NCBI GenBank assembly: GCA_000307935.1
Contig: AMWX01000008.1
Location: 166,811 to 230,810, forward strand
Length of the DNA stretch: 64,000 bases
Direction of reading: 5' to 3'
Source of the DNA: SAR86 cluster bacterium SAR86E
GTDB taxonomy: Bacteria; Pseudomonadota; Gammaproteobacteria; Magnimaribacterales; D2472
The notes under the pieces are model-generated. The model had not been told where the DNA came from. It did no database searches and saw only the letters and a list, made by a program, of their open reading frames with translations. Positions 37,765 to 48,727 of this stretch are shown here, in pieces. The translations under genes and the position numbers were made by a program. Position 1 is the first letter of the stretch. Each line of letters begins with the position of its first letter.

Positions 37765-39228
37765 CTAATTATATGTGTCTAGGAGCACTCTCAGGAATTC
37801 TCTCCACCTTGCTTGATCTTTTGGATTAAAAATATCATTTCTTGGTTGAAAAACTGTTGTATCAGAAGAACTCATTTGCAGTAAACTTTCAATTGAAAAC
37901 AAGCTTGAACCAAGCCCAGCAGTAATTGCAGCGCCTATCGCTGTAGATTCAAGGCTTGAAGGCACATGTATGTCTTGTTCTAGATAATCTGCCAGTAGTT
38001 GACAGAATTTTGAGTTTGCTGCCATACCTCCATCAATCGACAGATTTTTTATTTCTATTCCATCATTTTGTAATGCGTCCTTGATATCTATTACCTGATA
38101 TATAATAGCCTTAAAAGCAGCCGTTACCATATCTTTTTGAGTTGTATCTCTGGTAATTCCATAAAATCCAGCTCGCACTTCAGAATTCCAATGTGGCGCT
38201 CCTATGCCTGTAAAACCAGGTATAAAGATCACATCATTAGAGTTTCCTGTTTGTGATAAAAAATCAATACTATGAGATGAGTCAGAAAAAAATTTCATAT
38301 TATCTCTAAGCCACTGGATGATTGTCCCTGCTGAAAAAATACTTCCTTCAAGAGCAAATGGAGTCTTATTAGCAAGGCCGTATCCAATAGTATTTAACAA
38401 CCCCGAGTTTGATTGCATTGATTGATCACCAGTATTAACCATCAAAAAACAACCTGTTCCAAACGTAGCTTTCATTTCTCCGTTGTTAAAACACTTTTGT
38501 CCAACCAGTGCACTTTGTTGATCACCGATTACTCCTCTAACTCTAATTGCTGCTCCTTTTCTCCTAATTATTCCGTAGTCTGCATCTGACGCATTGACCT
38601 CAGGAAGCATTGATAAAGGAATATTAAAAATTTTAAGAAGCTCTGCATCCCATTCCTTTGTGTGGATATTAAATAAATTTGTTCGAGACGCATTCGTTAC
38701 ATCAGTTTTGTAAATTTCACCATTAGATAAATTCCACAATAAGAATGTATCTACAGTTCCAAAACGAAGTTGACCCTTTTCTGCCAGCTGTCTTGCACCA
38801 TTAACATTATCCAAGATCCAGGCAATCTTTGTCGCAGAAAAATATGGATCAAGCAACAAGCCTGTTCTATTTGCAATTTCTTCTTCATAACCTTTCTTCT
38901 TTAATTGCATGCAATGCTCTGCTGTTCTTCTATCTTGCCAAACAATAGCGTTATAAATAGGTTTGCCTGACTCTGCATCCCACACAATAGTAGTCTCACG
39001 CTGGTTCGTTATTCCAACGGCAGAGATATCTATAAATTTTTCAATAACTGGATCAAGAGTTGAATAGACAGAGCTTAATAATTCTTCGGGATCGATCTCT
39101 ACCCACCCATCATCTGGATATTGTAATGGATACTCTTTCTGTAGAGAGTAGGCCACGCTTAGATCACTATTGAATGCAACGCTCCTTGTGCTTGTTGTCC
39201 CCTGATCAATCGCTACTAAAACAGACAT
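37765..39228 (-). CDS. glpK: Glycerol kinase
   Basis: Phosphorylates glycerol to glycerol-3-phosphate. 487-residue FGGY kinase: VAIDQGTTSTRSVAF at the phosphate site, NQRETTIVWD, and the C-terminal LSIDGGMAANSKFCQLLAD and STAIGAAITAGL. It stands alone; no glpF or glpD is in the window. It diverges from nrdA. Confidence 0.94.
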   Translation of the reverse strand: MSVLVAIDQGTTSTRSVAFNSDLSVAYSLQKEYPLQYPDDGWVEIDPEELLSSVYSTLDPVIEKFIDISAVGITNQRETTIVWDAESGKPIYNAIVWQDRRTAEHCMQLKKKGYEEEIANRTGLLLDPYFSATKIAWILDNVNGARQLAEKGQLRFGTVDTFLLWNLSNGEIYKTDVTNASRTNLFNIHTKEWDAELLKIFNIPLSMLPEVNASDADYGIIRRKGAAIRVRGVIGDQQSALVGQKCFNNGEMKATFGTGCFLMVNTGDQSMQSNSGLLNTIGYGLANKTPFALEGSIFSAGTIIQWLRDNMKFFSDSSHSIDFLSQTGNSNDVIFIPGFTGIGAPHWNSEVRAGFYGITRDTTQKDMVTAAFKAIIYQVIDIKDALQNDGIEIKNLSIDGGMAANSKFCQLLADYLEQDIHVPSSLESTAIGAAITAGLGSSLFSIESLLQMSSSDTTVFQPRNDIFNPKDQARWREFLRVLLDTYN

Positions 39229-39249
39229 TTACGAACCAAAATATTTAAT

Positions 39250-39368
39250 TTATCCACAATTTACTCACCTATTTCACACAACCAATAAACACCATTTATA
39301 CAGCATATTGTGAAAAATTTAAAAGAATTCACAATATATTGTGTTTTTTGCTTGATTATTTATCCACA
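39250..39368. promoter_or_regulatory. nrdA control region: two NrdR boxes flanked by two DnaA boxes
   Basis: NrdR-type boxes lie at 39298-39313 (atacagcatattgtga) and 39329-39344 (tcacaatatattgtgt). Their starts are 31 bases apart, three helical turns, as in known NrdR operators. Exact DnaA boxes TTATCCACA lie at 39250-39258 and 39360-39368. The set is 115-230 bases before nrdA. NrdR represses ribonucleotide reductase genes when dATP is ample; DnaA is known to regulate nrdAB in E. coli. nrdR itself is not in the window. Confidence 0.85.
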
Positions 39369-39482
39369 ATGTAAGAATATTGACGTTGGTTAATAAGATT
39401 AGAAAAAAACACATTTTAACCCCACCCATTGGTAAATTTTTCTAAAAGTTATCAAAGAAAGTAATAAAGATAGAGGAAACAA

Positions 39483-42377
39483 ATGACAATACAGGAGTTA
39501 GATAAGACTCAAGAAAGTGCTAGTCGAGAACCAATTGGTGGAATCCCAACAGATGATTTAGATATCACAGCACCAGGAAAAATAAGAGTTATAAAACGTA
39601 ACGGCAAGGTCGTCCCGTTTGAAGAAGATAAAATTAAAGTTGCAGTTACAAAAGCATTTCTTGCAAATGAATCAGGAAATGCTGCGGCCAGCGAAAGAAT
39701 ACATAGAAAAGTTGAAGAAATAACAGCTGATGTTCAAGAAATTTTTAAAAGAAGAATGCCGTCTGGTGGAACACTTCACATAGAAGAAATACAAGATCAA
39801 GTAGAGCTTCAATTAATGCGCAATGAAGAATATGTTGTAGCAAGAAAATATATTTTATACAGGGAAGAAAGAGCGCTAGAAAGAACAAAAGACGCACCAC
39901 AAGAAACTAACATAGATGCTCCAAATATCTCTGTAACAAAAAAAGATGGGTCTCAAGTACCTCTAGACATCAACCGCCTTGCTTCAGTTGTCAATCATGC
40001 ATGTGATGGGCTAGAAGACGTCAGCGCCGATTCAATACTAGAAGAATCAATTAAAAATTTATATGACGGTGTATCTGTAAGTGATATGAAGTCATCTCTA
40101 GTAATGTCAGCCAGAACAAAAGTTGAGCAAGAACCAAACTACTCATATGTGACAGCAAGAATACTGCTTGATGAATTGCGAAGTGAGGCTTTATCATTTC
40201 TTGATATTGCTGAGGAAAGCTCCCATCCAGAAATGCAGGAATACTATCCGAAAGCATTCCAAGCTTATATCGAAAAAGGAATTGAGTTACAAATGCTCGA
40301 TCCAATCCTGAAAGATTTTGATTTGAACAAATTGGGTAATGCAATCGATCATGATAGGGATTATCAGTTTACTTATTTAGGTCTGCAAACTTTATATGAC
40401 AGGTACTTTATTCATTATCAAGATACCAGATATGAGTTACCTCAAATCTTTTTCATGAGAGTGGCTATGGGTCTTGCTGTTGAAGAAGACAATAGAGAAG
40501 ACCGAGCAATTGAATTCTATAAATTATTGTCAAGCTTTGATTATATGAGCTCAACCCCGACCCTATTTAATTCAGGAACCTTGAGACCCCAGCTATCATC
40601 TTGTTATTTGACTACTATCCCAGATGACTTAGATGGAATTTTTGGTGCAATGAAAGATAACGCATTACTTTCCAAGTGGGCTGGTGGACTTGGCAACGAC
40701 TGGTCCCCCGTTAGAGCATTAGGATCATATATAAAAGGAACAAATGGAAAGAGCCAGGGTGTTGTGCCTTTCTTAAAAGTTGCAAATGATACTGCTGTCG
40801 CTGTAAACCAAGGTGGAAAAAGAAAAGGAGCAATGTGTGCTTACCTTGAAACATGGCATCTAGACATAGAAGAGTTCTTAGACCTTAGAAAGAATACTGG
40901 AGATGATAGAAGAAGAACTCATGATATGAATACAGCAAACTGGGTCCCTGATTTATTTATGAAAAGAGTTGAACTTGGTGCAAATTGGACTCTTTTCTCG
41001 CCGGGTGAAGCTCCAGATTTACATGATCTTACTGGCCTAGCTTTTGAGAAAAGATATGAAGAATATGAGGCTTTAGCTGCAGAAGGAAAAATGGATCAAC
41101 ACAAGACAATTCCCGCAAAAGATCTATGGAGAAAAATGCTAACAATGCTTTTTGAAACAGGTCATCCATGGATTACTTTCAAGGACTCATGCAATCTTCG
41201 GTCACCACAACAACATATTGGTGTGATTCATTCTTCAAATTTGTGCACGGAAATAACCCTGAATACAAGCAATGATGAGATAGCTGTGTGTAATCTCGGT
41301 TCGGTCAACCTTCCGCAACATATGAAAGACGGAACTTTAGATCAAGAAAAAGTAAAACGAACTGTTACAACAGCACTTCGCATGCTCGATAATGTTATTG
41401 ACATTAATTATTACTCTGTAGATACAGCAAAAAACTCAAACCTCAAGCATCGACCAGTAGGAATGGGACTAATGGGCTTTCAAGATGCTCTTTATATGCA
41501 AAATGCACCCTATTGTTCTGATGCAGCCATTGAATTTGCAGATCAAAGCATGGAAGTAATAAGTTACTATGCCATTCACGCATCCAGTGAATTAGCCAAA
41601 GAGCGAGGCACGTACCCATCATACGAGGGCTCTTTATGGAGCCAAGGAATCTTCCCGAAAGATTCAATTGATATCCTAGAAAAAAATAGGGGCAGTGAAT
41701 TTATCAAAGTGGATAGATCAGAAACCTTGGACTGGGATAAGCTTAAGGCAAAAGTAAAAAAAGACGGTATGAGAAACTCAAACGTAATGGCCATTGCGCC
41801 AACGGCAACAATTTCAAATATTACAGGTGTAACACAATCAATTGAACCGACATATCAGAATCTTTATGTTAAATCTAACTTATCTGGTGAGTTTACAATC
41901 GTTAATCCCCATCTAGTACGAAAACTGAAAGCATTAAATTTGTGGGATGACGTCATGATCAATGATCTTAAATACTTTGAAGGCAGCTTGAGCGAAATTT
42001 CAAGAATTCCAGATGATATTAAAAAGCTATTTTCAACTGCATTTGAGGTGGAGCCTCAATATATCGTTGAATCTGCAAGCAGAAGGCAAAAATGGATAGA
42101 TCAAGCTCAATCTTTGAATCTATATATCGGCAATGCTAATGGTAAAAAACTAGATCTTACTTACAGAATGGCATGGTACTCAGGTCTAAAAACTACCTAC
42201 TATCTTAGATCAATAGCAGCAACAACAACGGAAAAATCAACCATCAACCAAGGTAGCTTGAATGCAGTCAGCGCCCAGGCAGAACCTACACCTGAAGTTC
42301 CTCACGAACTCGGTGCACCAGCTCCTGTGCCAGAAGCATGCTCTTTGGATGATCCTGACTGCGAAGCATGTCAGTAA
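39483..42377 (+). CDS. nrdA: Ribonucleoside-diphosphate reductase alpha subunit with two ATP-cone domains
   Basis: Class Ia catalytic subunit reducing NDPs to dNDPs. 964 residues versus 761 in E. coli; the extra length is N-terminal, where two ATP-cone allosteric domains are seen ([18 protein letters not shown] and [18 protein letters not shown]), as in Pseudomonas. The core includes [40 protein letters not shown] (written here in pieces) and [14 protein letters not shown]. The C-terminal redox pair is in [13 protein letters not shown] ribosome-binding site gagg precedes the ATG. nrdB follows 19 bases later. Confidence 0.97.
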   Translation: MTIQELDKTQESASREPIGGIPTDDLDITAPGKIRVIKRNGKVVPFEEDKIKVAVTKAFLANESGNAAASERIHRKVEEITADVQEIFKRRMPSGGTLHIEEIQDQVELQLMRNEEYVVARKYILYREERALERTKDAPQETNIDAPNISVTKKDGSQVPLDINRLASVVNHACDGLEDVSADSILEESIKNLYDGVSVSDMKSSLVMSARTKVEQEPNYSYVTARILLDELRSEALSFLDIAEESSHPEMQEYYPKAFQAYIEKGIELQMLDPILKDFDLNKLGNAIDHDRDYQFTYLGLQTLYDRYFIHYQDTRYELPQIFFMRVAMGLAVEEDNREDRAIEFYKLLSSFDYMSSTPTLFNSGTLRPQLSSCYLTTIPDDLDGIFGAMKDNALLSKWAGGLGNDWSPVRALGSYIKGTNGKSQGVVPFLKVANDTAVAVNQGGKRKGAMCAYLETWHLDIEEFLDLRKNTGDDRRRTHDMNTANWVPDLFMKRVELGANWTLFSPGEAPDLHDLTGLAFEKRYEEYEALAAEGKMDQHKTIPAKDLWRKMLTMLFETGHPWITFKDSCNLRSPQQHIGVIHSSNLCTEITLNTSNDEIAVCNLGSVNLPQHMKDGTLDQEKVKRTVTTALRMLDNVIDINYYSVDTAKNSNLKHRPVGMGLMGFQDALYMQNAPYCSDAAIEFADQSMEVISYYAIHASSELAKERGTYPSYEGSLWSQGIFPKDSIDILEKNRGSEFIKVDRSETLDWDKLKAKVKKDGMRNSNVMAIAPTATISNITGVTQSIEPTYQNLYVKSNLSGEFTIVNPHLVRKLKALNLWDDVMINDLKYFEGSLSEISRIPDDIKKLFSTAFEVEPQYIVESASRRQKWIDQAQSLNLYIGNANGKKLDLTYRMAWYSGLKTTYYLRSIAATTTEKSTINQGSLNAVSAQAEPTPEVPHELGAPAPVPEACSLDDPDCEACQ

Positions 42378-42396
42378 CAAGAATACGGAGAAAAAA

Positions 42397-43644
42397 ATGT
42401 TAAATTGGGATGAATATAATAAAGAAGATACTCAGGTAGCTCCTGCAATAAAAAATACAACGCCAGAAGCACCAAAGCATGTTGAGCCAGTTGCTCAGGC
42501 AACAGAAGATGCGCCAACTGCTGCGTCTGCAAACATTGAGGTAGGTGCAAGAGCAGCAGCTGCAAAGAAGGCCATGGAAACCTTTGATGCATCAGACGGC
42601 GTAAAAGAATTAGACGAAATGCATAATGGCAGAGTTCAAGTTGATGATAAAGCTATGATTAACTGTAAAGCTGACCTCAACCAGTTAGTTCCTTTTAAAT
42701 ACGACTGGGCATGGCAAAAGTATCTCGATGGTAGTGCCAATCACTGGATGCCGCAAGAAGTCAATATGACTGCAGACATAGCTCTTTGGAAATCAGATGA
42801 TGGTTTAACTGAGGATGAGAGAACAATTGTAAAAAGAAATCTAGGATTCTTTTCAACTGCTGACTCTTTGGTTGCAAACAATCTAGTTCTTGCTCTGTAT
42901 AGATTGGTAACAAATCCTGAATGTCGTCAATACATTCTGAGACAGAGCTTAGAAGAGGCAATACACACTCATGCATATCAATACTGCATTGAATCGCTTG
43001 GTATGGATGAAGGAGAAATATTTAATATGTATCGAGAAATTCCTAGCGTCGCAAAAAAAGCAGCATGGGGATTAAAGTATACTCAACAAATTTCTGATCC
43101 AACCTTCCAAACAGGAACAACAGAAACCGATAAGCAGCTCCTAAGGAATCTAATAGCTTTTTATTGTGTGCTTGAAGGCATATTTTTCTACTGCGGCTTT
43201 ACTCAGATCCTATCAATGGGAAGGCGCAACAAAATGACAGGAACAGCCGAGCAATTTCAGTACATCCTGAGAGACGAGTCAATGCATGTAAATTTTGGAA
43301 TTGATGTCATCAATCAAATTAAAATTGAAAACCCGCACCTGTGGGATGAAGAGATGAAAAACGAAGCGGCTCAGATGATCCTTGAAGGGACAGAGCTTGA
43401 GATTCAATATGCCAGAGATACCATGCCCAGGGGTGTTCTAGGTATGAATGCTTCTATGATGGAAGAATACTTGCAATTCATTGCTAACAGACGCCTCACT
43501 CAAATTGGGCTAGAAGAAGAGTTTAAAGGTGCTACAAATCCTTTTCCTTGGATGTCAGAAATAATGGATTTAAGAAAAGAGAAGAACTTCTTTGAAACCA
43601 GAGTGATTGAATACCAAACTGGTGGTGCTCTTAACTGGGAATGA
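42397..43644 (+). CDS. nrdB: Ribonucleoside-diphosphate reductase beta subunit
   Basis: Diiron subunit that generates the tyrosyl radical. Iron ligands occur in [14 protein letters not shown] and [12 protein letters not shown]. Tyr194, four residues after the His in IHTHAY, aligns with the radical Tyr122 of E. coli (IHSRSY), so this is class Ia, not the Mn/Fe type. I start it at ATG 42397 (MLNWDEY), 415 residues, after the ribosome-binding site acggag; an upstream in-frame ATG would lie inside nrdA. An N-terminal stretch of about 80 residues is alanine-rich and probably flexible. Confidence 0.96.
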   Translation: MLNWDEYNKEDTQVAPAIKNTTPEAPKHVEPVAQATEDAPTAASANIEVGARAAAAKKAMETFDASDGVKELDEMHNGRVQVDDKAMINCKADLNQLVPFKYDWAWQKYLDGSANHWMPQEVNMTADIALWKSDDGLTEDERTIVKRNLGFFSTADSLVANNLVLALYRLVTNPECRQYILRQSLEEAIHTHAYQYCIESLGMDEGEIFNMYREIPSVAKKAAWGLKYTQQISDPTFQTGTTETDKQLLRNLIAFYCVLEGIFFYCGFTQILSMGRRNKMTGTAEQFQYILRDESMHVNFGIDVINQIKIENPHLWDEEMKNEAAQMILEGTELEIQYARDTMPRGVLGMNASMMEEYLQFIANRRLTQIGLEEEFKGATNPFPWMSEIMDLRKEKNFFETRVIEYQTGGALNWE

Positions 43645-43724
43645 GGCAACGCTGAGTTTTTCATATCGATAGAAATTTATCTCCGACATATAATTCAAGC
43701 TTCATGGATTGGGGGGTCTGATCA

Positions 43725-45041
43725 TTGGATAAACAACAGCCATCAAAAGGTTATAGAACTTTTGTTTTAGTGTTATTAACAATCGTCTATGGCTTCAATT
43801 TTATTGATAGACAAATCGTTGGTATTTTAGCTCCATTTATACAAAAAGATCTTGGTCTAACTAATACCGAATTAGGCCTATTGATTGGTTTAGCGTTTGC
43901 TGTGTTCTATACAACGGTTGCTATTCCCATAGCATGGTTAGCTGATAGATATAACAGAGTAAATATACTCTCAATAGCTTTGGCCACCTGGAGTGGCTTT
44001 ACTGCCTTGACAGGAATGGCAACTAATTTTATTCAGATTGGTCTTGCTCGAATGGGGGTTGGAATTGGAGAAGCGGGTGGCAGTCCAACCTCCCACTCTA
44101 TCATCTCAGACATGTATCCCAAAGAAGAGAGAGCCAGCGCTTTGGGTGTTTATTCAATGGGGATACCATTAGGGGTCATGGCGGCTTACTTTGCAACCGC
44201 ATCACTAATGGGGACGTCTAATGATGATGTAAATTGGAGGCAAGTCTTTATCTTCTTGGGATTAACGGGTATTGCTTTGGCTGTTATTGTAAAGCTGGTT
44301 ATAAAAGAGCCTGCAAGGGGAGCGATGGAATTTGAGGGGCATACTGAAATAGCAAAACCCCCTTTTTTGTCATCAATAATGACTCTCTTACAGATTCCTG
44401 CTTGGCGTGCTATGTGCTTTGGAAGCGCTTTTGGGGCATTTGTATCATACTCAGCCTCTGCATTCCAAACCAAATATTTAATAACCTTAGATCCAAACTT
44501 TGATTTTAGAACACTTGTAATTATTCTAGGGATAATTAATGGAACAACATATGCTGGAGGAGCTTTTTTTGGAGCAAGACTAGCAGATAAATGGGGTAAA
44601 AATAATGTTAGAGCCTATGGATGGTTGCCAGCAATAGCAATTACCCTATGCCTGCCAGTTACACTTTATTCTTGGTGGGTGCCAAGTGTTGAAGCGCACC
44701 TTCTATTAACAACATTATTTTTGTTGTTTTTTGGAACATGGCTTGGGCCAAGTTTTGCAATTGCTCAAACTCTTGCTCCGGTGAATATGCGAGCCATGTC
44801 TACCGCTTTATTCTTTTTTATTCTTAACATGATCTCACTCGGTGGCGGGCCAACATTTACGGGTTGGATGATAGATCTGTTTAGTGAAAATCACAGTGAA
44901 GTTGAGTCAATTAGATATGCTATGAGTGTTACTTCATTGTTACTTATTCCATCTATGGCTAGTTTCTTGCTGGCTTCTAAGCTACTACCCAATGATTGGG
45001 CAAAGGCTGAAAAAGCGAATCAAGAATTAGTAAGTCAATGA
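43725..45041 (+). CDS. MFS transporter, spinster-like
   Basis: 438-residue inner-membrane protein with about 12 membrane segments. NFIDRQIVGILAPFIQKDLG, ADRYNRVNILSIAL and GIGEAGGSPTSHSIISDMYP place it in the spinster-like branch of the major facilitator superfamily, common in marine and sphingomonad-like bacteria. Start TTG at 43725 follows a run of G (43710-43715) as ribosome-binding site; no nearby ATG is in frame. Substrate unknown. Two small downstream genes on the same strand follow closely. Confidence 0.88.
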   Translation: MDKQQPSKGYRTFVLVLLTIVYGFNFIDRQIVGILAPFIQKDLGLTNTELGLLIGLAFAVFYTTVAIPIAWLADRYNRVNILSIALATWSGFTALTGMATNFIQIGLARMGVGIGEAGGSPTSHSIISDMYPKEERASALGVYSMGIPLGVMAAYFATASLMGTSNDDVNWRQVFIFLGLTGIALAVIVKLVIKEPARGAMEFEGHTEIAKPPFLSSIMTLLQIPAWRAMCFGSAFGAFVSYSASAFQTKYLITLDPNFDFRTLVIILGIINGTTYAGGAFFGARLADKWGKNNVRAYGWLPAIAITLCLPVTLYSWWVPSVEAHLLLTTLFLLFFGTWLGPSFAIAQTLAPVNMRAMSTALFFFILNMISLGGGPTFTGWMIDLFSENHSEVESIRYAMSVTSLLLIPSMASFLLASKLLPNDWAKAEKANQELVSQ

Positions 45042-45051
45042 GGTATTTGGC

Positions 45052-45306
45052 ATGATTGAGAACTTCTTAGAATATGGGCAATGGGTAATTTTAGTACTCA
45101 GCATTCTAAGCTTGGCCTTAGTGAGCTCAGTAAAGCATGAGACAAGGTTAAATGGATACATTTTGACGGGTATTAGCAGATTTGCTGGGGCTTTAGTATT
45201 CGTTTTTGTTGATTTGCCTGCATTTGTTATCGCTAATCTAATTCAAACTTATATTGCCTTAAAGGGATATTACAATAATAAAAAAGCTGGAGAGGATGAA
45301 AAATGA
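45052..45306 (+). CDS. Hypothetical small membrane protein
   Basis: 84 residues with two hydrophobic segments (about 8-25 and 42-68), ending in a charged NKKAGEDEK. Not recognised. It lies 10 bases after the MFS gene and its stop overlaps the GST start by 4 bases, so it is very likely translated as part of a three-gene operon. Confidence 0.75.
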   Translation: MIENFLEYGQWVILVLSILSLALVSSVKHETRLNGYILTGISRFAGALVFVFVDLPAFVIANLIQTYIALKGYYNNKKAGEDEK

Positions 45307-45914
45307 AATTATATGATAACAAAATGGCTAATAGTCCAAGAAAAGTTAGGATGTTTTTAGCTGAGAAAAAGATTACTAACGTGGAGATGGTTGAGATTAA
45401 TATGATGGAGGGTGAACATAAAACACCAGAATATCGTGCCATAGCGCCTAACTCGAGAATTCCAGCACTTCAACTTGACGATGGAACTGTAATCATGGAA
45501 TCGACAGCAATATGCAGATATTTAGAATCTTTACACCCTGAGCCTAACTTATTTGGAGAAAGCCCAATCGAGATTGCTTCAATTGAGATGTGGCAAGCAA
45601 GAATATTTAATGAATTGATGATACCGTTAGCTATGGGATTCCGACATTTGCATCCAGCAATGTCAGCATTGGAAACTCAAAATAAAGAATATGGCGAAAC
45701 CCAAAAAAATATTGGCATTAAATCTCTAAAATACTTTAATAGTGTTCTCTCAGAATCTGAATTTGTAGCTGGTGATAGATATACCTTTGCAGATATTCAA
45801 ATGATAACAACCACAGACTTTTTTATTGGTTTAAATCGATTAAATCTAGACGATTATCCTGAGATTAAAAGGCACACTGAACTCATGTCCCAGAGGGAAA
45901 GTTTTACTGCTTAG
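45303..45914 (+). CDS. Glutathione S-transferase family protein
   Basis: 203 residues. N-terminal thioredoxin-like domain starts MKLYDNKMANSPRKVRMFL with Ser in the usual catalytic area; NSRIPALQLDDGTVIMESTAICRYLE (seen in two parts: the cis-Pro loop and the Glu-Ser glutathione contact) is typical. The C-terminal helical domain contains GDRYTFADIQM. Likely a detoxification or stress enzyme; substrate unknown. Convergent with the SDR gene (4-base overlap). Confidence 0.9.
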   Translation: MKLYDNKMANSPRKVRMFLAEKKITNVEMVEINMMEGEHKTPEYRAIAPNSRIPALQLDDGTVIMESTAICRYLESLHPEPNLFGESPIEIASIEMWQARIFNELMIPLAMGFRHLHPAMSALETQNKEYGETQKNIGIKSLKYFNSVLSESEFVAGDRYTFADIQMITTTDFFIGLNRLNLDDYPEIKRHTELMSQRESFTA

Positions 45915-46816
45915 GATTTATCTGCCTGCTCAAGAATTTTAATCGTTTGCTCTGGGCCGCTAAAAAGCTCTCTTGCATCTTCCATGTCAGACACCGAATC
46001 CCAACCAGCTGCAATATTTTCAGGAGTCATGTTATCTCCCGTTCCAAGCGCTAAGCCCATAGTCTCAAGAATTCTAAATCTGGTAAAAACACCAGCCCCA
46101 GCACCGATAATAGCACCATTTTCACTTTCCTCGCTTGCCAGATAGATTACTGCTGGAGTTACATATTCAGGCATAAATCTTTCCCCAATTCCCTCTGGAA
46201 ATAGCGAGTCTGTCATCCTTGATAAAGCGACAGGAGCAACTGCGCTAGAGAATACATTATATTTTTGACCTTCTATTTTTAAACAATTCATTAATCCAAT
46301 CATCCCCATTTTTGCCGCGCCATAGTTTGCTTGACCAAAATTTCCACACAGACCACCTGATGAAGTGGTAAAAATTATCCTCCCAAAATTTTGCTCTCTC
46401 ATGATTGGATAAACCGCATGTGATGCATAGAAGCTTCCCTGAAAGTGCACATCCATCACCTGATCAAATTCCTCTGTTGTAATTTTATGAAAACTTTTAT
46501 CTCTTAAGATTCCAGCATTGTTAACCAAGATATCTATGCGGCCCCATTTTTCCATGGTTTCTGAAACCATTTTAGATACCCCTTCCTTGTCTGCAACGCT
46601 AGAGCCATTTGCAATCGCCTCTCCACCTTCGGCCTTAATTTCCTCAACAACTGTATTGGCTGCATCGCTTGCGCCACCTGAACCATCAACAGCACCACCA
46701 AGGTCATTCACGACAACTTTTGCACCCCTTCTTGCAAATTCAAGCGCATGTTGCTTTCCTAAGCCTCCTCCTGCACCTGTTACAATTACTACTTTGTCAT
46801 CGAATCTTATTGTCAT
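45911..46816 (-). CDS. Short-chain dehydrogenase/reductase, HSD17B4-like
   Basis: 301 residues. Rossmann motif VIVTGAGGGLGKQHALEFA, NNAG, and the catalytic Ser-Tyr-Lys (TTSSGG then NYGAAKMG). VVNDLGGAVDGSGG resembles the (3R)-hydroxyacyl-CoA dehydrogenase domain of peroxisomal multifunctional enzyme type 2, with a C-terminal extension of about 50 residues beyond the core. A role in acyl-CoA oxidation is plausible, not proven. The next gene upstream on the strand is a ferredoxin reductase. Confidence 0.88.
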   Translation of the reverse strand: MTIRFDDKVVIVTGAGGGLGKQHALEFARRGAKVVVNDLGGAVDGSGGASDAANTVVEEIKAEGGEAIANGSSVADKEGVSKMVSETMEKWGRIDILVNNAGILRDKSFHKITTEEFDQVMDVHFQGSFYASHAVYPIMREQNFGRIIFTTSSGGLCGNFGQANYGAAKMGMIGLMNCLKIEGQKYNVFSSAVAPVALSRMTDSLFPEGIGERFMPEYVTPAVIYLASEESENGAIIGAGAGVFTRFRILETMGLALGTGDNMTPENIAAGWDSVSDMEDARELFSGPEQTIKILEQADKS

Positions 46817-46847
46817 GGTTATCTCCTTGTTGGTATGTATATTTTAA

Positions 46848-48071
46848 CTAATTTGAACCCGAAAAAATGGACTCAGGCTGAAAATTTTTATCTTTTAAAA
46901 GACTCATCTCTAATTTAAAACCATTGGTAAGAGCTCTTTTAAAAAGCATGAACTGCTTAGGTTTATTAACGCTATCAACTGCTATTAAATATCCATCTTT
47001 ACCATAACAAGCTATAAATTCAGCAGCATCAATATCACCAAAAATATGACATTCATCATAGCCGCTTGATAAGCCTGCCATCTGTAATTTTAAGTCATAT
47101 TGATCTGACCAAAACCATGGCATCTCATTATTGAAAAGCTCATTTCCAACAATAGATGAAGATACAACTTTTGATTGCGCTAATGCATTAGGAACACTTT
47201 CAAGCCTTAATTCATAGTTAAATAATGTATTAAATGAAGAGGCGCAATCGCCTAGTGCCAGGATGTTTGGTATAGAGGTTCTGCAATATTGGTCTGTCTT
47301 TATTCCATTGCTGCATTCTAAGCCTATTAAATCTGCAAGTTGCGTGTTAGGAATTGCTCCTATGCCTACTAGAACTATATCAGCTGCTAGACTCTCACCA
47401 GACTCTAAAGAAACTGAATTAATCATTTGATTTTCAGCATTTAAATTAGTTACTTTTGCATTACAAATAATCCTAACTCCTTTTTTAGAATGAAAATCAT
47501 TATAAAATTTTGAAACCTCTCGACTGGTTACTCTTTGAAGAATTCTCTCTTCTGCCTCTAAGATAGTAACTTTTAATCCAAGCTCTATCATAGCTGATGC
47601 TACTTCCAACCCGATGTATCCTCCGCCAATCAAAATCATCTCTTTGTCTGCACTAATTTCTTGATGCATAGATAAAACATCATCTATTTGCCTCAAATAG
47701 AATAAATTTTTAGAATCAGCATTTTCCATTGGTAACAATCTTGGAGATGCTCCAGTGGCAAAAACTAAATAGTCGAAATTAAAGGAGGCATCCTTAGTTA
47801 TAGCAAGGTTTGATTCTAAATTAATGGAATCAATGTGTGTATCTAAATTAACTGAGATCTTTTGCTCTTCATAAAAGTCAGTAGATTTAAATCCCAACTT
47901 TTCTATTGCAATATTTTGCTTAAGGAAGTCTTTTGAGAGCGGAGGTCTGTGATAAGGAAGATAGCCCTCATTACTTATAATTGTAATTTCTCCATCAAAA
48001 CCATCTTTTCTTAAAGCAAATGCTGTATTGGCACCAGCATGCCCTCCTCCAATAATTAAAACTTTAGTCAT
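46848..48071 (-). CDS. FAD-dependent ferredoxin/rubredoxin reductase
   Basis: 407 residues with two dinucleotide folds: VLIIGGGHAGANTAFALR for FAD and MILIGGGYIGLEVASAMIE for NAD(P)H, plus ILALGDCASSFN near the C-terminus. YLPYHRPPLSKDFL is typical of the reductases that serve cytochrome P450s and ring-hydroxylating oxygenases. No ferredoxin or oxygenase gene is adjacent, so its partner lies elsewhere. Confidence 0.9.
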   Translation of the reverse strand: MTKVLIIGGGHAGANTAFALRKDGFDGEITIISNEGYLPYHRPPLSKDFLKQNIAIEKLGFKSTDFYEEQKISVNLDTHIDSINLESNLAITKDASFNFDYLVFATGASPRLLPMENADSKNLFYLRQIDDVLSMHQEISADKEMILIGGGYIGLEVASAMIELGLKVTILEAEERILQRVTSREVSKFYNDFHSKKGVRIICNAKVTNLNAENQMINSVSLESGESLAADIVLVGIGAIPNTQLADLIGLECSNGIKTDQYCRTSIPNILALGDCASSFNTLFNYELRLESVPNALAQSKVVSSSIVGNELFNNEMPWFWSDQYDLKLQMAGLSSGYDECHIFGDIDAAEFIACYGKDGYLIAVDSVNKPKQFMLFKRALTNGFKLEMSLLKDKNFQPESIFSGSN

Positions 48072-48092
48072 TGATTGAACCGATTGGATTTA

Positions 48093-48716
48093 ATGAAAAC
48101 ATATCTATACTTATCTCTTATGAAGAATGAAATTGTAGCTTACAACGATCTAAAAATTCGAATAGAAGAAGATTTTTTTAATTCAGTCGATTCAAATAAA
48201 TTGCTTAAAAAATTTATATCAAAACTTCCCTGGGAGTCGATGATAATTAAAATGTTTGGCAAGGATACAAAGATTCCTAGATTGCAGTGCTGGGTAGGTG
48301 ATGAAGGGTGTGAATATAGATATTCAGGCAAACAATTAAATCGTCAAATCTGGAATCAAGATCTAATCATGATTCGAAAAAAAATTTATGAAGAATTAAA
48401 GATCGATTTTAATTCAGTACTGGCAAATTATTACAGAGACGGCAAAGACTCAATGGGATGGCATTCTGATGATGAAAAAGAACTTGGTCCCGATCCAACC
48501 ATAGCCTCAATTTCTTTTGGTAGCGAAAGAGATCTAGTTTTTAGGAACAAAATAACCAAAGAGACTATTGCAATTCCTCAAACTAATGGATGTTTAATCT
48601 TGATTGATGGTGAAACGCAAAAAAATTGGCAACATTCGATAAAAAAGACTCAAAAAGTCATTGGCCCACGAATTAATCTAACGTTTAGGAATATAATAAA
48701 CAAAAATAATTTTTAA
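48093..48716 (+). CDS. AlkB-like 2-oxoglutarate/Fe(II) dioxygenase
   Basis: About 207 residues. The iron facial triad is visible as the HxD of GWHSDDEKELGPD and the distal His of NWQHSIKKT, with the 2-oxoglutarate-binding Arg in RINLTFR. NYYRDGKDSMGWHSDDE is the form found in ALKBH2/3-like bacterial proteins, which repair 1-meA and 3-meC in DNA or RNA. I choose ATG 48093; a TTG at 48075 and an ATG at 48120 are alternatives, none with a strong ribosome-binding site. Confidence 0.88.
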   Translation: MKTYLYLSLMKNEIVAYNDLKIRIEEDFFNSVDSNKLLKKFISKLPWESMIIKMFGKDTKIPRLQCWVGDEGCEYRYSGKQLNRQIWNQDLIMIRKKIYEELKIDFNSVLANYYRDGKDSMGWHSDDEKELGPDPTIASISFGSERDLVFRNKITKETIAIPQTNGCLILIDGETQKNWQHSIKKTQKVIGPRINLTFRNIINKNNF

Positions 48717-48727
48717 GGATTTTCAAA

